Shown here: positions 25,103 to 33,547 of the stretch, piece after piece
How the letters are laid out: every line of letters begins with the position of its first letter
Position numbering within the stretch: the stretch's first letter is position 1
DNA from: JANRKF01 sp033763575
GTDB lineage: Bacteria; Pseudomonadota; Alphaproteobacteria; Rickettsiales; SXRF01
NCBI GenBank assembly: GCA_033763575.1
Contig: JANRKF010000006.1
Span: 29,300 to 93,299 of the forward strand
DNA length: 64,000 bases
Direction: 5' to 3'
Translations under genes and position numbers: made by a program
Notes under the pieces: model-generated
Told to the model about the DNA's origin: nothing
What the model saw: only the letters and a program-made list of their open reading frames with translations
The model's database searches: none

Positions 25103-25657
25103 TTACGATTCATGCAGGTGCGCTTCCAGCACTTTGTAGGCGCTGGCGACGGCCTTGAATTTTTCCTCGGCGAACTTATCGCCGGGGTTGCGGTCGGGAT
25201 GGGTGCGTTTGACCAGCGTCTTATACTGGATTTTCAGCGCGGAGGCGGTGTAGGGGTAATCGATTTCGAACAGGGCGAGGGCCTTGCGTACCTTGGCGCT
25301 CACATGCGGCGCGGGCTTGGTTATTTTGCGGTTGACGTTCAGGAAATCGTTGACGGCGTTGTAGAGTTTTTCCTGCGGGTCGGAGATATTGCCCACCCGT
25401 TCCCATGTTGGGCGGTGGCCGGTCACCGCATCTTTCATGAAGGCTTCGATCTCCTCGGCGCCCATGCCGGAGAAATAATCCCACATCTTATTATGCTCGC
25501 GCACATGGTCGAGGCAGAAATAACGATATTCATGGAGCCTGTCGCGGGATTTGGGGGCTTTATAAATGCCTTCCTGCGTGCAGCCTTCCGCCTCGCAGCA
25601 TTGCGTTTCATCTCCGGTGACGTGGGGTGCGAAATCTTTTTTGCTGCGTTTGGCCAT
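25103..25657 (-). CDS. J-domain protein of the CobS/CobT neighbourhood
   Basis: 184 residues from the ATG at 25657. An N-terminal Cys/His region (CCEAEGCTQEG, FCLDHVREHN) is followed by a linker and a C-terminal J domain with the invariant HPD in RTHPDRNPGDKFAEEKF. It probably recruits DnaK to a client. This gene type is frequently found beside cobS in alphaproteobacteria. Its upstream side carries a bidirectional terminator. Confidence 0.9.
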   Translation of the reverse strand: MAKRSKKDFAPHVTGDETQCCEAEGCTQEGIYKAPKSRDRLHEYRYFCLDHVREHNKMWDYFSGMGAEEIEAFMKDAVTGHRPTWERVGNISDPQEKLYNAVNDFLNVNRKITKPAPHVSAKVRKALALFEIDYPYTASALKIQYKTLVKRTHPDRNPGDKFAEEKFKAVASAYKVLEAHLHES

Positions 25658-25670
25658 GGTTCCACCAAAT

Positions 25671-25700
25671 AAAAAAGGGGGCCGCAAAGCCCCCTTTTTT
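25671..25700. terminator. Bidirectional rho-independent terminator
   Basis: A6 + GGGGGC-CGCAAA-GCCCCC + T6 between the J-domain gene and the Ala-rich protein gene. A strong stem with A and T tracts on the two sides works in either direction. Confidence 0.85.
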
Positions 25701-25715
25701 CATGTATCCGAAAGC

Positions 25716-26084
25716 TTATTGGGCTGGCGGAGCGGAAGGATCCACAGCGGGAGCGGCAGGAGCCGTGCCTGCTGGTACCACAGGGGTTTCAGCAGGAGCC
25801 ATTGCTGCGTCCGGAGCTGGGGTCACTGCACCCTCAACAGCGGCAGCGGCATCGCTTGCAGCGCCTTCAACGGCAGTAGCAGCGCTTTCTGCCGCGGCAG
25901 CAGCTTCGGCTGCGGCTTTTTCAGCAGCTTCCTGCGCCGCTTCCGTTACGGATTGCGTATTTTCGGCAGGTGCTTCAGCCACGGCCGGGGTGCCGGCTTG
26001 GTCTTCTGGTTTCGGTTTCATCATCAGGGCTACGACCACGACGGCGAGCAGGGTTGCGATGATATAAATCAGGTTCTTATTCAT
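25716..26084 (-). CDS. Membrane-anchored Ala/Pro-rich protein
   Basis: 122 residues: an N-terminal hydrophobic anchor (LIYIIATLLAVVVVALMM, 5-22), an Ala/Glu-rich probably helical part (about 45-85) and an Ala/Pro-rich extended tail. The low-complexity composition gives no family. It may span part of the periplasm from the inner membrane. A terminator lies just downstream, so it is a single transcription unit. Function unknown. Confidence 0.6.
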   Translation of the reverse strand: MNKNLIYIIATLLAVVVVALMMKPKPEDQAGTPAVAEAPAENTQSVTEAAQEAAEKAAAEAAAAAESAATAVEGAASDAAAAVEGAVTPAPDAAMAPAETPVVPAGTAPAAPAVDPSAPPAQ

Positions 26085-26353
26085 AATTTTCTCCTTGTTA
26101 CTGTAATGAACGTCTCTAATACGCGACTGGGTCCCTTATAAACGCATTTTTTAATATCGCAAAAGTTTTTTTCTTTTTCTTAATGAAATCTTTGTATAGC
26201 CAATTAAGCCTATAAATTGGCTATGAAAATCGTTCCGAGAGAACGATTTTCTGCGCCGTAGGCAGCGTCCGAATGTGCAAACATTCGGTTAGTGAGCTAT
26301 AGATATGCCACAAAGGGCTTGCAAAATTCCGTGCAGCGCCTATTGCACAACGT
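26085..26353. other. Leader region before rimP with three stem-loops
   Basis: The first 100 bases are AT-rich and should hold the promoters of both flanking genes. They are followed by three perfect inverted repeats (26198-26288). A 12-codon frame MKIVPRERFSAP starts at 26223 and spans the second hairpin; it may be a leader peptide. Confidence 0.5.
26198..26288 (+). promoter_or_regulatory. Three tandem perfect hairpins in the rimP leader
   Basis: AGCCAATT/AATTGGCT (26198-26205 with 26215-26222), GAAAATCGTTC/GAACGATTTTC (26225-26235 with 26241-26251) and CCGAATGT/ACATTCGG (26269-26276 with 26281-26288). All stems are perfect. The position suggests an RNA leader of the rimP operon. Confidence 0.55.
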
Positions 26354-26857
26354 ATGGATGTGATTGATAAAATTACCGCGCTGGTCGCGCCTTCGCTGGA
26401 TGCGATGGGGTATGCGATCGTGCAGCTTAAGCTCGCCGACAGCGCCCGCCGGAAAACGCTGACGCTGATGGCGGAGCGCAACGACGGGCGGATCATGGGT
26501 TTTGATGACTGCACGGCGATCAGCCGCACGGTATCGGCGCTGATGGATGTGGAAGACCCGATCACGAGCGCCTATGATCTTGAGGTGTGTTCGCCCGGAA
26601 TCGACCGCCCGCTGGTGAAATTTGCCGATTATGCGCGCTATGCGGGTTATGAGGTCAAGCTGGAAACGCTGATTCCTGTCGAAGGCCGCAAGCGTTTCCG
26701 GGGCATTATTACCGGCGCGAAGGATAATGTGGTCTCTCTCAAAACCGACAATGGTGATTTTTCTATCCCTTTCACCAACATCAAATCGGCCAAGCTGGTG
26801 ATGACGGATGAGCTGGTAAAATCTTTCCTGAAACAGCAGAAAAAAGAGCAGGGATAA
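26354..26857 (+). CDS. rimP: Ribosome maturation factor RimP
   Basis: 167 residues needed for 30S maturation. The N-terminal alpha/beta domain contains the conserved SPGIDRPLVKFADYARYAG-like block, and the SH3-like C-terminal domain has RFRGIITGAKDNVVSL and PFTNIKSAKLV. The rimP-nusA-infB order is standard, but here a toxin-antitoxin pair separates rimP from nusA. Confidence 0.95.
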   Translation: MDVIDKITALVAPSLDAMGYAIVQLKLADSARRKTLTLMAERNDGRIMGFDDCTAISRTVSALMDVEDPITSAYDLEVCSPGIDRPLVKFADYARYAGYEVKLETLIPVEGRKRFRGIITGAKDNVVSLKTDNGDFSIPFTNIKSAKLVMTDELVKSFLKQQKKEQG

Positions 26858-26959
26858 GGATTAAGCGATACCGGCGTAGGCGGGTTCCATTCGCTATTTG
26901 CATTGATTTCATCATCAAATGATGCTATAATTGATGCATATATGAAGGGAATACGTTGT

Positions 26960-27157
26960 ATGCGCACCACGGTCTCACTAGATGATAAACTGCTGAGAGA
27001 TGCAAAATCTTACACTGGTATTAAGGAAACCTCCGCTTTGATGAAAGAGGCGCTTAAGGTGTTGGTGGCACGGGAAGCCGCCCGCCGTTTAGCGCTTTTG
27101 GGAGGAAGCGAGCCGCAGCTAAAAGTTGCGCCAAGGCGGCGTATGGATAAGAAATGA
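26960..27157 (+). CDS. vapB: VapB-like antitoxin
   Basis: 65 residues from the ATG at 26960, with AAGGGA upstream. MRTTVSLDDKLLRDAKSYTG is the ribbon-helix-helix DNA-binding start typical of VapB antitoxins that begin M-R-T-T-V-x-L-D-D. The C-terminal part would wrap the toxin. Its last four bases overlap vapC. It should neutralise VapC and repress the pair. Both genes are AT-richer than rimP and nusA. Confidence 0.85.
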   Translation: MRTTVSLDDKLLRDAKSYTGIKETSALMKEALKVLVAREAARRLALLGGSEPQLKVAPRRRMDKK

Positions 27158-27540
27158 TTCTGGTAGATACATGCATTTGGGTCAATCACTTACGCTCGGC
27201 GTATGGGCCAATGCAGAGATTATTGGATGCAGAAGGCGTAGCGGTTCATCCCTATATTACAGGCGAATTGGCGATTGGTAATTTAAAGCAGCGAAGCCTT
27301 ATTCTAACGGCGCTTGCGCAGTTGCCGCAGATTATGCCGGTTTTAGATGAGGAAGTTTTACTGTTTATCGAAAAAAACAGTTTGCACGGAAAAGGCCTTA
27401 GCTATGTTGACGCGCATCTGCTGGCGTCTGCGCGTTTAAGCTCCTGCTTACTTTGGACGGAGGATAAGAAATTGAAAGAAGTCGCAGCAGATATGCAATT
27501 GGATGCGGCGGATTATATTGCCGGGTGCGAGCTTCATTAA
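27154..27540 (+). CDS. vapC: VapC-like PIN-domain toxin
   Basis: 128-residue PIN-domain ribonuclease. The acidic metal-binding residues are present: D5 (ILVDTCIW), E38 (TGELA), D86 (YVDAHLLAS) and D104 (WTEDKKL). VapC toxins cleave initiator tRNA or rRNA; the target here is unknown. It overlaps vapB by four bases and sits between rimP and nusA, where most bacteria have nothing. Confidence 0.88.
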   Translation: MILVDTCIWVNHLRSAYGPMQRLLDAEGVAVHPYITGELAIGNLKQRSLILTALAQLPQIMPVLDEEVLLFIEKNSLHGKGLSYVDAHLLASARLSSCLLWTEDKKLKEVAADMQLDAADYIAGCELH

Positions 27541-27632
27541 TTCTCATTCGTCACAAAGCACTGAAAATCCCCGCTTTTACGCAGCGCGTGCAGATGCAGA
27601 GAATAATGTTGTAGAAAAATGACATTTCCCCC

Positions 27633-27661
27633 TTGCGTGACACAATAAAGGCGCTTATGAT
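27633..27661 (+). promoter_or_regulatory. Promoter upstream of nusA
   Basis: TTGCGT (27633-27638), a 17-base spacer and TATGAT (27656-27661). Transcription would start about ten bases before the hairpin at 27671. Confidence 0.55.
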
Positions 27662-27670
27662 TAAAAAATG

Positions 27671-27700
27671 AAAGGTGGGCACGTCCCGCCTTTATTTTTT
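27671..27700 (+). terminator. Terminator-like hairpin in the nusA leader
   Basis: AAAGGTGGG-CACGT-CCCGCCTTT followed by ATTTTTTG. The stem has one G-T pair. It lies 22 bases before the nusA ATG and after a good promoter, so it would act as an attenuator for nusA-infB as well as a terminator for vapBC. Confidence 0.65.
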
Positions 27701-27721
27701 GCCTAATTTCTAAGAAGGGAT

Positions 27722-29269
27722 ATGTGTATGGGTGCCGCTCAAAGTATTTACGGAAGTGCCGAACTGCTGCTGATCGCAGATAGCGTGGCGCGTGAAAAAG
27801 GGCTTTCCAAAGAATCCATCTTGGAAGCGATGGAGCAGTCGATTCAGGTGGCGGGCCGCCGTAAATACGGCCATGAGCACGACATCCGCGCCTATATCGA
27901 CCGCAAGACCGGCCAGATCGAGCTGTACCGCGTGCGTACCGTGGTGTCCGATAACGATGCGGATAACGCCGGCGAAGATGGCGCGGAATTTGAGTTCAAC
28001 GACCATACGCAGATTCGCCTGAAGCAAGCGAAGAAAATTGATAAAGATGCCAAAATCGGCAGTGAAATCCGTGATGCGCTGCCGCCGATCGATTTTGGCC
28101 GCGTCGCCGCCCAGACCGCGAAACAAGTGGTGCTGCAAAAAGTGCGCGATGCCGAGCGCGAAAAGCAATTCGAAGAATTCAAAGACAAGATCGGCGAGAT
28201 CGTATCGGGCACCGTCAAGCGTGTGGAATATGGCAATGTCATCGTCGATTTCGGCCGCACCGAAGCGATGATCCGCCGCGATGAGCTGATTCCTCGCGAA
28301 GTATTCCGCCCGAGCGACCGCATTCGCGCCTATATCGCCGATGTTCGCCGTGAGCGAGCCGGTCCGCAGATTTTCCTCTCGCGCATCCATCCGGGTTTTG
28401 TCGCCCGCCTGTTCGCGCAGGAAGTGCCGGAGATTTATGACGGCATCATCGAAGTCAAAGCCGTGGCGCGTGATCCTGGGAGCCGTGCCAAGATCGCCGT
28501 ATTCTCCAACGATCCGAGCGTGAATCCTGTGCTCTCCTGCGTCGGTGTGCGCGGTAGCCGCGTGCAGGCGGTGGTCGGCGAGCTTCAGGGCGAAAAGATC
28601 GACATCGTCGAATGGTCGCCGGATTATGCGACGTTCATTGTCAACGCGCTGTCTTCGGCGGAAGTGTCGAAGGTGGTGATCGACGAAACCAAGGCCCGCG
28701 TGGAAGTGGTGGTGCCGGACGATCAATTGTCGCTTGCGATTGGCCGCCGCGGCCAGAACGTGCGCCTTGCCTCGCAGCTCACCGGCTGGAATATTGATAT
28801 CCTCACCGAAGCGACCGAGTCCGAGCGCCGTGCCGAAGAATTCAAAAACCTTTCGGAACTGTTCGTCGAAGCGCTGAACGTGGAAGAAGTGATCGCGCAA
28901 CTGCTTGTCACCGAAGGTTTTACCTCGGTGGAGGAAGTGGCATTTATTCCGGTGGAAGATCTTGCTGGCATCGAAGGGTTCGATGAATCGGTGGCGGAAG
29001 AGCTCCATAACCGTGCCGAAAGCTGGGTAACGGCTAAACAGGAAGAAACAGCGCGCAAGCTGACCGAGCTTGGTATGGATGCATCGCTCATCGGTTTCCA
29101 GGGGCTTGCTCCTGAATGGCTGGTGGTGCTGGGTGAAAACAAGGTGCTCACGCTCACCGATTTCGCTGATCTTGCCACCGACGAGCTGCTCGAAATCCTG
29201 CCGCAGGGCGCGCTGGACTTCGATGACGCGGGCGCACTGATTATGAAGGCACGTGAACTGGCCTATTAA
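27722..29269 (+). CDS. nusA: Transcription termination/antitermination protein NusA
   Basis: 515 residues. An N-terminal RNA-polymerase-binding domain (LLLIADSVAREKGLSKE) is followed by S1 (GEIVSGTVKRVEYGNVIVDFG), two KH domains (ending in LSLAIGRRGQNVRLASQLTGW) and two C-terminal acidic repeats (LFVEALNVEEVIAQLLVTEGF-type and a second in the last 70 residues), as in proteobacterial NusA. The ATG at 27722 follows AAGAAGGG; an ATG two codons later is equally possible. infB follows directly after 42 bases, without the usual ylxR gene. Confidence 0.96.
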   Translation: MCMGAAQSIYGSAELLLIADSVAREKGLSKESILEAMEQSIQVAGRRKYGHEHDIRAYIDRKTGQIELYRVRTVVSDNDADNAGEDGAEFEFNDHTQIRLKQAKKIDKDAKIGSEIRDALPPIDFGRVAAQTAKQVVLQKVRDAEREKQFEEFKDKIGEIVSGTVKRVEYGNVIVDFGRTEAMIRRDELIPREVFRPSDRIRAYIADVRRERAGPQIFLSRIHPGFVARLFAQEVPEIYDGIIEVKAVARDPGSRAKIAVFSNDPSVNPVLSCVGVRGSRVQAVVGELQGEKIDIVEWSPDYATFIVNALSSAEVSKVVIDETKARVEVVVPDDQLSLAIGRRGQNVRLASQLTGWNIDILTEATESERRAEEFKNLSELFVEALNVEEVIAQLLVTEGFTSVEEVAFIPVEDLAGIEGFDESVAEELHNRAESWVTAKQEETARKLTELGMDASLIGFQGLAPEWLVVLGENKVLTLTDFADLATDELLEILPQGALDFDDAGALIMKARELAY

Positions 29270-29311
29270 TTACTAGTCTCACCGCAACAAAGAGAGTATA
29301 AGCAACGTCCT

Positions 29312-31816
29312 ATGACTGATGAAAGCTCGAAAAAAGACACGCTGAAGGTGGCAAACCCAGGCAAGCTGTCCCTCACCAAGACCATTGAAAGTGGCAAGGT
29401 GAAGCAGAACTTCACGCATGGGCGCTCCAAATCCGTGACGGTGGAAGTCAAGCGCACGCGCACCTTCCAGCAGGGCTCTGCGGGTATGGTCGAGGTGAAG
29501 CCTGCTTTCACGCCGCCCGGACACCCGTCTTCCCCGATGCATGCCGCCGGTGACCGCCATCTGACGCAGGATGAGCAGCAAGCGCGCCTGAAGGCGCTCA
29601 AAACTGCCGAGGAGAATTTCCGGCAGGCTCCGCCGCCGGTTCCGCGTCGTGCGGATGTAGCGTCTGATGATGCGGCGCCGGAAGCGGCAGAAACCGCTGC
29701 GGATGAGCGTCCGGAGGCCTCCTCCGGTATTGTGCGCCCGAAAAAGCCGATCGGCGTGGAGGCCGCTCGCGATAAAACCAATGTCAACCTGGCCGCGCCG
29801 CTGGTGGCCAACCCGAACAAACCGGCCCGCACGCTTACCACTCCTGCGGATGAACCGGAAGATCGCAGTGACAAATCAGGCAAAGGCGGAAAACTGAAAT
29901 TACGCAGCGGCGATGAACGCCGTGCTGGCGGTAAAATCACCGTGGTGCAGGCGCTTTCCAATATCGAAGACAGCCGCGTGCGTTCGCTCGCCTCCATGCG
30001 CCGCCAGCGCGAAAAGGCGATGAAAAAAGCCATGGGCGTGCAGACGCCGACGGAAAAAGTCATCCGCGATGTGGTGATTCCGGAAGCGATCACCGTGCAG
30101 GAGCTGGCCAACCGTATGGCCGAGCGTGCGGTGGATGTCATCCGCACCCTCATGAAACTGGGCGTGATGGCGACGGCCAACCAGTCGATCGATGCCGATA
30201 CCGCCGAGTTGGTGGTCGGCGAGTTCGGCCATAAATTCAAGCGCGTCACCGAAGGCGATGTCGAAAATATCATCCAGGACGATGCGGTGGAGCCGGAAGG
30301 TTCGCTCCAGCCGCGCCCTCCGGTCGTCACCATCATGGGTCACGTTGACCACGGTAAAACCTCGCTGCTGGATTCTCTGCGCAAGACCGACGTGGTGGCC
30401 AAAGAGGCCGGCGGCATCACCCAGCATATCGGCGCCTATCAGGTGACGGTGGCAAGCGGCAACAAAATCACCTTCCTCGATACGCCGGGCCACGAAGCCT
30501 TCACCGCCATGCGCGCGCGCGGCGCAAAGATTACCGACATTGTCATTCTCGTGGTCGCCGCCGATGACGGCATCATGGCGCAGACCAAGGAAGCGATTTC
30601 CCATGCCAAGGCGGCGGGCGTGCCCATCATTGTGGCGGTCAATAAAATCGATAAGCCGGGCGCGGATGCCAACCGGGTGAAACAGGAACTGATGCAGCAT
30701 GACCTCGTGCCGGAAGAATTCGGCGGCGATGTGATGGTGGTCGAAGTCTCCGCTAAAACCGGACAGGGCCTCGACAAGCTGGTCGAAACGATTTTGCTGC
30801 AGGCCGAAGTGCTGGAGCTGAAAGCAAATCCGGATCGCGCCGCTGCCGGCGTGGTGGTGGAAGCCAAGCTTGACCAGGGCAAAGGTGTGGTCACTACGGT
30901 GCTGATGCAAAAAGGGTCGCTGAATGTCGGCGATGTGGTGGTTGCAGGCCCGGCCTACGGCAAGGTGCGTATGCTGATCGACGATAAGGGCGAGCCTCTT
31001 AAAACAGCCATCCCCGGTATGCCGGTGCAGTTGCTCGGCCTGAATATCGCCCCGGAAGCGGGCGACAGCTTCTCGGTGGTGGAAAATGAAAAAACGGCGC
31101 GTGACATTGCGGAATACCGCGCCCGCCGCATCCGCGAACAGAACGTGGTGGCTTCGGCCCGCACGATGGACAGCCTGTTCGGCGAGGCCGCCGGAACGAA
31201 TGCGAAAGAGCTGCCGGTGATCGTGAAAGGTGACGTGCAGGGTTCGGTGGAAGCCATCGTCGGCTCGCTGGCCAAATTCACCACCGATGAGGTGACGGTG
31301 CGGGCGCTGCATTCCGGCGTGGGCGGCATCACCGAATCGGACATCACGCTGGCCAAGGCCACGGGGGCGATGATTATCGCCTTCAACGTGCGCGCCACGC
31401 CGAAAGCCAAGGAAATTGCCAGCCGCGAGCAAATCAATATCCGTTATTATTCGATCATCTATAATGTGGTCGATGATGTGAAGGCGGCGCTTTCGGGCAT
31501 GCTTTCGCCGACGCTGCAGGAAAATTTCCTGGGCTACGCCGAAATCCGCGAAGTGTTCAACATCACGAAATCGGGCAAGGTCGCAGGTTGCATGGTCACT
31601 GACGGCGTCATCAAGCGCGGCTGTAAAGTCCGCCTGCTGCGTGACAGCGTGGTGATCCACGAAGGCACGCTGAAAACGCTGAAACGCTTCAAAGACGAAG
31701 TGAAAGAAGTGAAAAACGGCCTCGAATGCGGCATGGCCTTTGAAAATTACGAAGACATCCGCGTCGGCGACCAGATCGAATGTTTCGAGGTCGAGGAAGT
31801 GGCAAGAACAGTGTAG
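29312..31816 (+). CDS. infB: Translation initiation factor IF-2
   Basis: 834-residue GTPase that positions initiator tRNA. The N-terminal region is low complexity and charged (about 1-230). The IF2 N-domain block EAITVQELANRMAERAVDVI precedes the G domain with GHVDHGKTS (about residue 343), DTPGHEAF and NKIDKPGAD; domains II-IV follow to the end. Length is as expected for alphaproteobacteria. A short word-repeat hairpin separates it from rbfA. Confidence 0.97.
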   Translation: MTDESSKKDTLKVANPGKLSLTKTIESGKVKQNFTHGRSKSVTVEVKRTRTFQQGSAGMVEVKPAFTPPGHPSSPMHAAGDRHLTQDEQQARLKALKTAEENFRQAPPPVPRRADVASDDAAPEAAETAADERPEASSGIVRPKKPIGVEAARDKTNVNLAAPLVANPNKPARTLTTPADEPEDRSDKSGKGGKLKLRSGDERRAGGKITVVQALSNIEDSRVRSLASMRRQREKAMKKAMGVQTPTEKVIRDVVIPEAITVQELANRMAERAVDVIRTLMKLGVMATANQSIDADTAELVVGEFGHKFKRVTEGDVENIIQDDAVEPEGSLQPRPPVVTIMGHVDHGKTSLLDSLRKTDVVAKEAGGITQHIGAYQVTVASGNKITFLDTPGHEAFTAMRARGAKITDIVILVVAADDGIMAQTKEAISHAKAAGVPIIVAVNKIDKPGADANRVKQELMQHDLVPEEFGGDVMVVEVSAKTGQGLDKLVETILLQAEVLELKANPDRAAAGVVVEAKLDQGKGVVTTVLMQKGSLNVGDVVVAGPAYGKVRMLIDDKGEPLKTAIPGMPVQLLGLNIAPEAGDSFSVVENEKTARDIAEYRARRIREQNVVASARTMDSLFGEAAGTNAKELPVIVKGDVQGSVEAIVGSLAKFTTDEVTVRALHSGVGGITESDITLAKATGAMIIAFNVRATPKAKEIASREQINIRYYSIIYNVVDDVKAALSGMLSPTLQENFLGYAEIREVFNITKSGKVAGCMVTDGVIKRGCKVRLLRDSVVIHEGTLKTLKRFKDEVKEVKNGLECGMAFENYEDIRVGDQIECFEVEEVARTV

Positions 31817-31817
31817 T

Positions 31818-31879
31818 CGTTGGTCGCCAGTCTTTGGTCTCGGGGGACTAAAGACAAAAGACCAGAGACCAGGGACTAT
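31818..31879. repeat. Word-repeat imperfect hairpin between infB and rbfA
   Basis: TGGTCGCCAGTCTTTGGTCTC and its imperfect reverse complement within AAAGACAAAAGACCAGAGACCA form a hairpin with a short GGGGGACT loop. Both arms are built from TGGTCTC/GAGACCA words, as at 3499-3599. Confidence 0.65.
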
Positions 31880-31882
31880 TTT

Positions 31883-32287
31883 ATGGCAAAACTACACGAT
31901 TTATTTTCACAAAAAGGCTCGGCAGGACAGCGTCCGAAGCGGGTGGGCGAGGAAATCCGCCGGAGTCTTGCGGATATTTTCCTGCGCGGCGAGTGCAACT
32001 TTCCCGATTTGCTGGGCCATTCCATTACCGTATCGGAAGTGCGGGTGGCGCCCGATATGAAAAACGCCACGGCGTTCGTCATGCCGCTGGCCGGGAATAA
32101 CAAAAAAGAATTGCTCGATGCCCTGAAAATCGCCGCGCCCGAACTGCGCTATCTTGTTTCCAAAAAGATGCAGCTGCGCTATATGCCACGCATCCATTTC
32201 GCCCTCGACGAATCCTTTGAAGTGGCCGAAAAGATCGACCTCCTGCTCAAAAAGCCGGAAGTGGCCAAAGACCTCGAACCCAAATAA
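31883..32287 (+). CDS. rbfA: Ribosome-binding factor A
   Basis: 134 residues from the ATG at 31883. The core reads KRVGEEIRRSLADIFLRG, then SITVSEVRVAPDMKNATAFVMPL and LRYLVSKKMQLRYMPRIHFALDESFEVAEKIDLLL, the classic KH-type fold of RbfA. It acts late in 30S assembly. A longer in-frame start at 31820 would translate the upstream hairpin. The stop overlaps the truB start by one base. Confidence 0.96.
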   Translation: MAKLHDLFSQKGSAGQRPKRVGEEIRRSLADIFLRGECNFPDLLGHSITVSEVRVAPDMKNATAFVMPLAGNNKKELLDALKIAAPELRYLVSKKMQLRYMPRIHFALDESFEVAEKIDLLLKKPEVAKDLEPK

Positions 32288-33234
32288 TGCACGGCTTCAT
32301 CAACCTCAACAAGCCGCTCGGCCTGTCCTCGGCGCAGGCTGTGGAACGGGTGAAGAAAATACTTCGTTCGTCATTGCGAGCCGAAGGCGAAGCAATCCAG
32401 CCTGGATTGCCGCGTCGCTCCGCTCCTCGCAATGACATAAAGATAGGCCATGCCGGAACGCTTGACCCACTGGCTTCCGGGGTGCTGGTGCTGGCGCTGG
32501 GCGAGGCGACCAAGCTGGTGAACTACGCCCAGGATGCTCAGAAAGCCTATGAATTTACAGCCACATGGGGCGAGGCGCGTGATACCGACGATGCCGAGGG
32601 AGCGGTCGTCGCGACCTCCGATAAACGCCCGGCGCAAGCGGAAATAGAAGCGATCCTGCCGCAATTCACCGGGGAAATCATGCAGGCTCCCCCGGCCTTT
32701 TCCGCGATCAAAATGGGCGGGAAACGGGCCTATGCCATGGCGCGGGCGGGCGAGGCGCCAGAAATGCAGGCGCGGCCGGTGCGGGTAGACAGGTTGCAGG
32801 TGACAGGTGACAGGGGGCAGAAAGATTCCCATGCCACCTCATTCTTCATAGAATGCGGCAAAGGCACCTATATCCGGTCACTGGCACGCGATATGGGGCA
32901 GCAATTGGGGGTTTACGGCTATGTTTCCATGCTGCGGCGGGTGGGGGTAGGAAAATTCGGTATTTCCGATGCGATTTCGCTGGATAAACTGGAAGAAATG
33001 GTGCATAAGGGCGACCTCGGTTTTTTAAAGCCGCCTCAGTGGGTGCTGGACGACATCTTGGCATTCACGCTGAACGAGGCGGAAGCGGGCATGCTGAAGC
33101 GTGGCCAGGCGATTGAGAAACACCCTGCTCTTGCAAGCGATCAGATTGTCGCCTGTGTGCTCGGGGGCACGCTCATTGCCGTCGGTCGCACAGATGCGCG
33201 CTTTCTGAAGCCGGAGAGAGTGTTTAATTTATAA
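32287..33234 (+). CDS. truB: tRNA pseudouridine-55 synthase TruB with in-frame insert
   Basis: 315 residues. GFINLNKPLGLSSAQAVERVKKIL leads to GHAGTLDPLASGVLVL, which holds the catalytic Asp (D60), then CGKGTYIRSLARDMG. Between VKKIL and KIGHAGTLDP, about 23 extra residues (28-50) are encoded by a palindromic element at 32368-32436; E. coli TruB has only a few residues there. A second odd patch, VTGDRGQ (about 175-181), is encoded by a repeated GGTGACA word. The frame is intact and all catalytic motifs are present, so the enzyme is probably active. Confidence 0.94.
   Translation: MHGFINLNKPLGLSSAQAVERVKKILRSSLRAEGEAIQPGLPRRSAPRNDIKIGHAGTLDPLASGVLVLALGEATKLVNYAQDAQKAYEFTATWGEARDTDDAEGAVVATSDKRPAQAEIEAILPQFTGEIMQAPPAFSAIKMGGKRAYAMARAGEAPEMQARPVRVDRLQVTGDRGQKDSHATSFFIECGKGTYIRSLARDMGQQLGVYGYVSMLRRVGVGKFGISDAISLDKLEEMVHKGDLGFLKPPQWVLDDILAFTLNEAEAGMLKRGQAIEKHPALASDQIVACVLGGTLIAVGRTDARFLKPERVFNL
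32368..32436. repeat. Palindromic element inserted in frame in truB
   Basis: GTCATTGCGAG (32370-32380) and CTCGCAATGAC (32426-32436) are perfect reverse complements, with GCAATCCAG/CTGGATTGC inside. The insert is 69 bases (23 codons). Same family as 457-552 and 42509-42593. Confidence 0.85.
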
Positions 33235-33253
33235 CCTATAAGGAGAAGCTACG

Positions 33254-33544
33254 ATGTCGAATAAAGCGAAACAAGCCAGCATTGCTGGCGTTGCAAAACA
33301 AGATATTATCAAGGAATACGCCACCAAGGAAGGCGATTCCGGTTCACCGGAAGTGCAGGTGGCGTTGCTCACTGGCCGCATCAACCACCTGACCGAGCAT
33401 TTCGGCACCCATAAGAAAGACCACCACTCGCGTCGTGGCCTGTTGATTATGGTTGGCCGCCGCCGCCGTCTGCTGGATTATCTGAAAAGCAAAGATACCG
33501 GCCGTTATGAGAACCTGATTAAGAAATTGGGCATCAGGAAATAG
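33254..33544 (+). CDS. rpsO: 30S ribosomal protein S15
   Basis: 96 residues: the S15 core KEYATKEGDSGSPEVQVALLTGRINHLTEHF and RRGLLIMVGRRRRLLDYLK are intact, with an N-terminal extension of about seven residues (SNKAKQASIAGV) compared with the usual 89. The ATG follows AAGGAG. It is in the usual position before pnp, with a large hairpin between them. Confidence 0.97.
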   Translation: MSNKAKQASIAGVAKQDIIKEYATKEGDSGSPEVQVALLTGRINHLTEHFGTHKKDHHSRRGLLIMVGRRRRLLDYLKSKDTGRYENLIKKLGIRK

Positions 33545-33547
33545 CTA

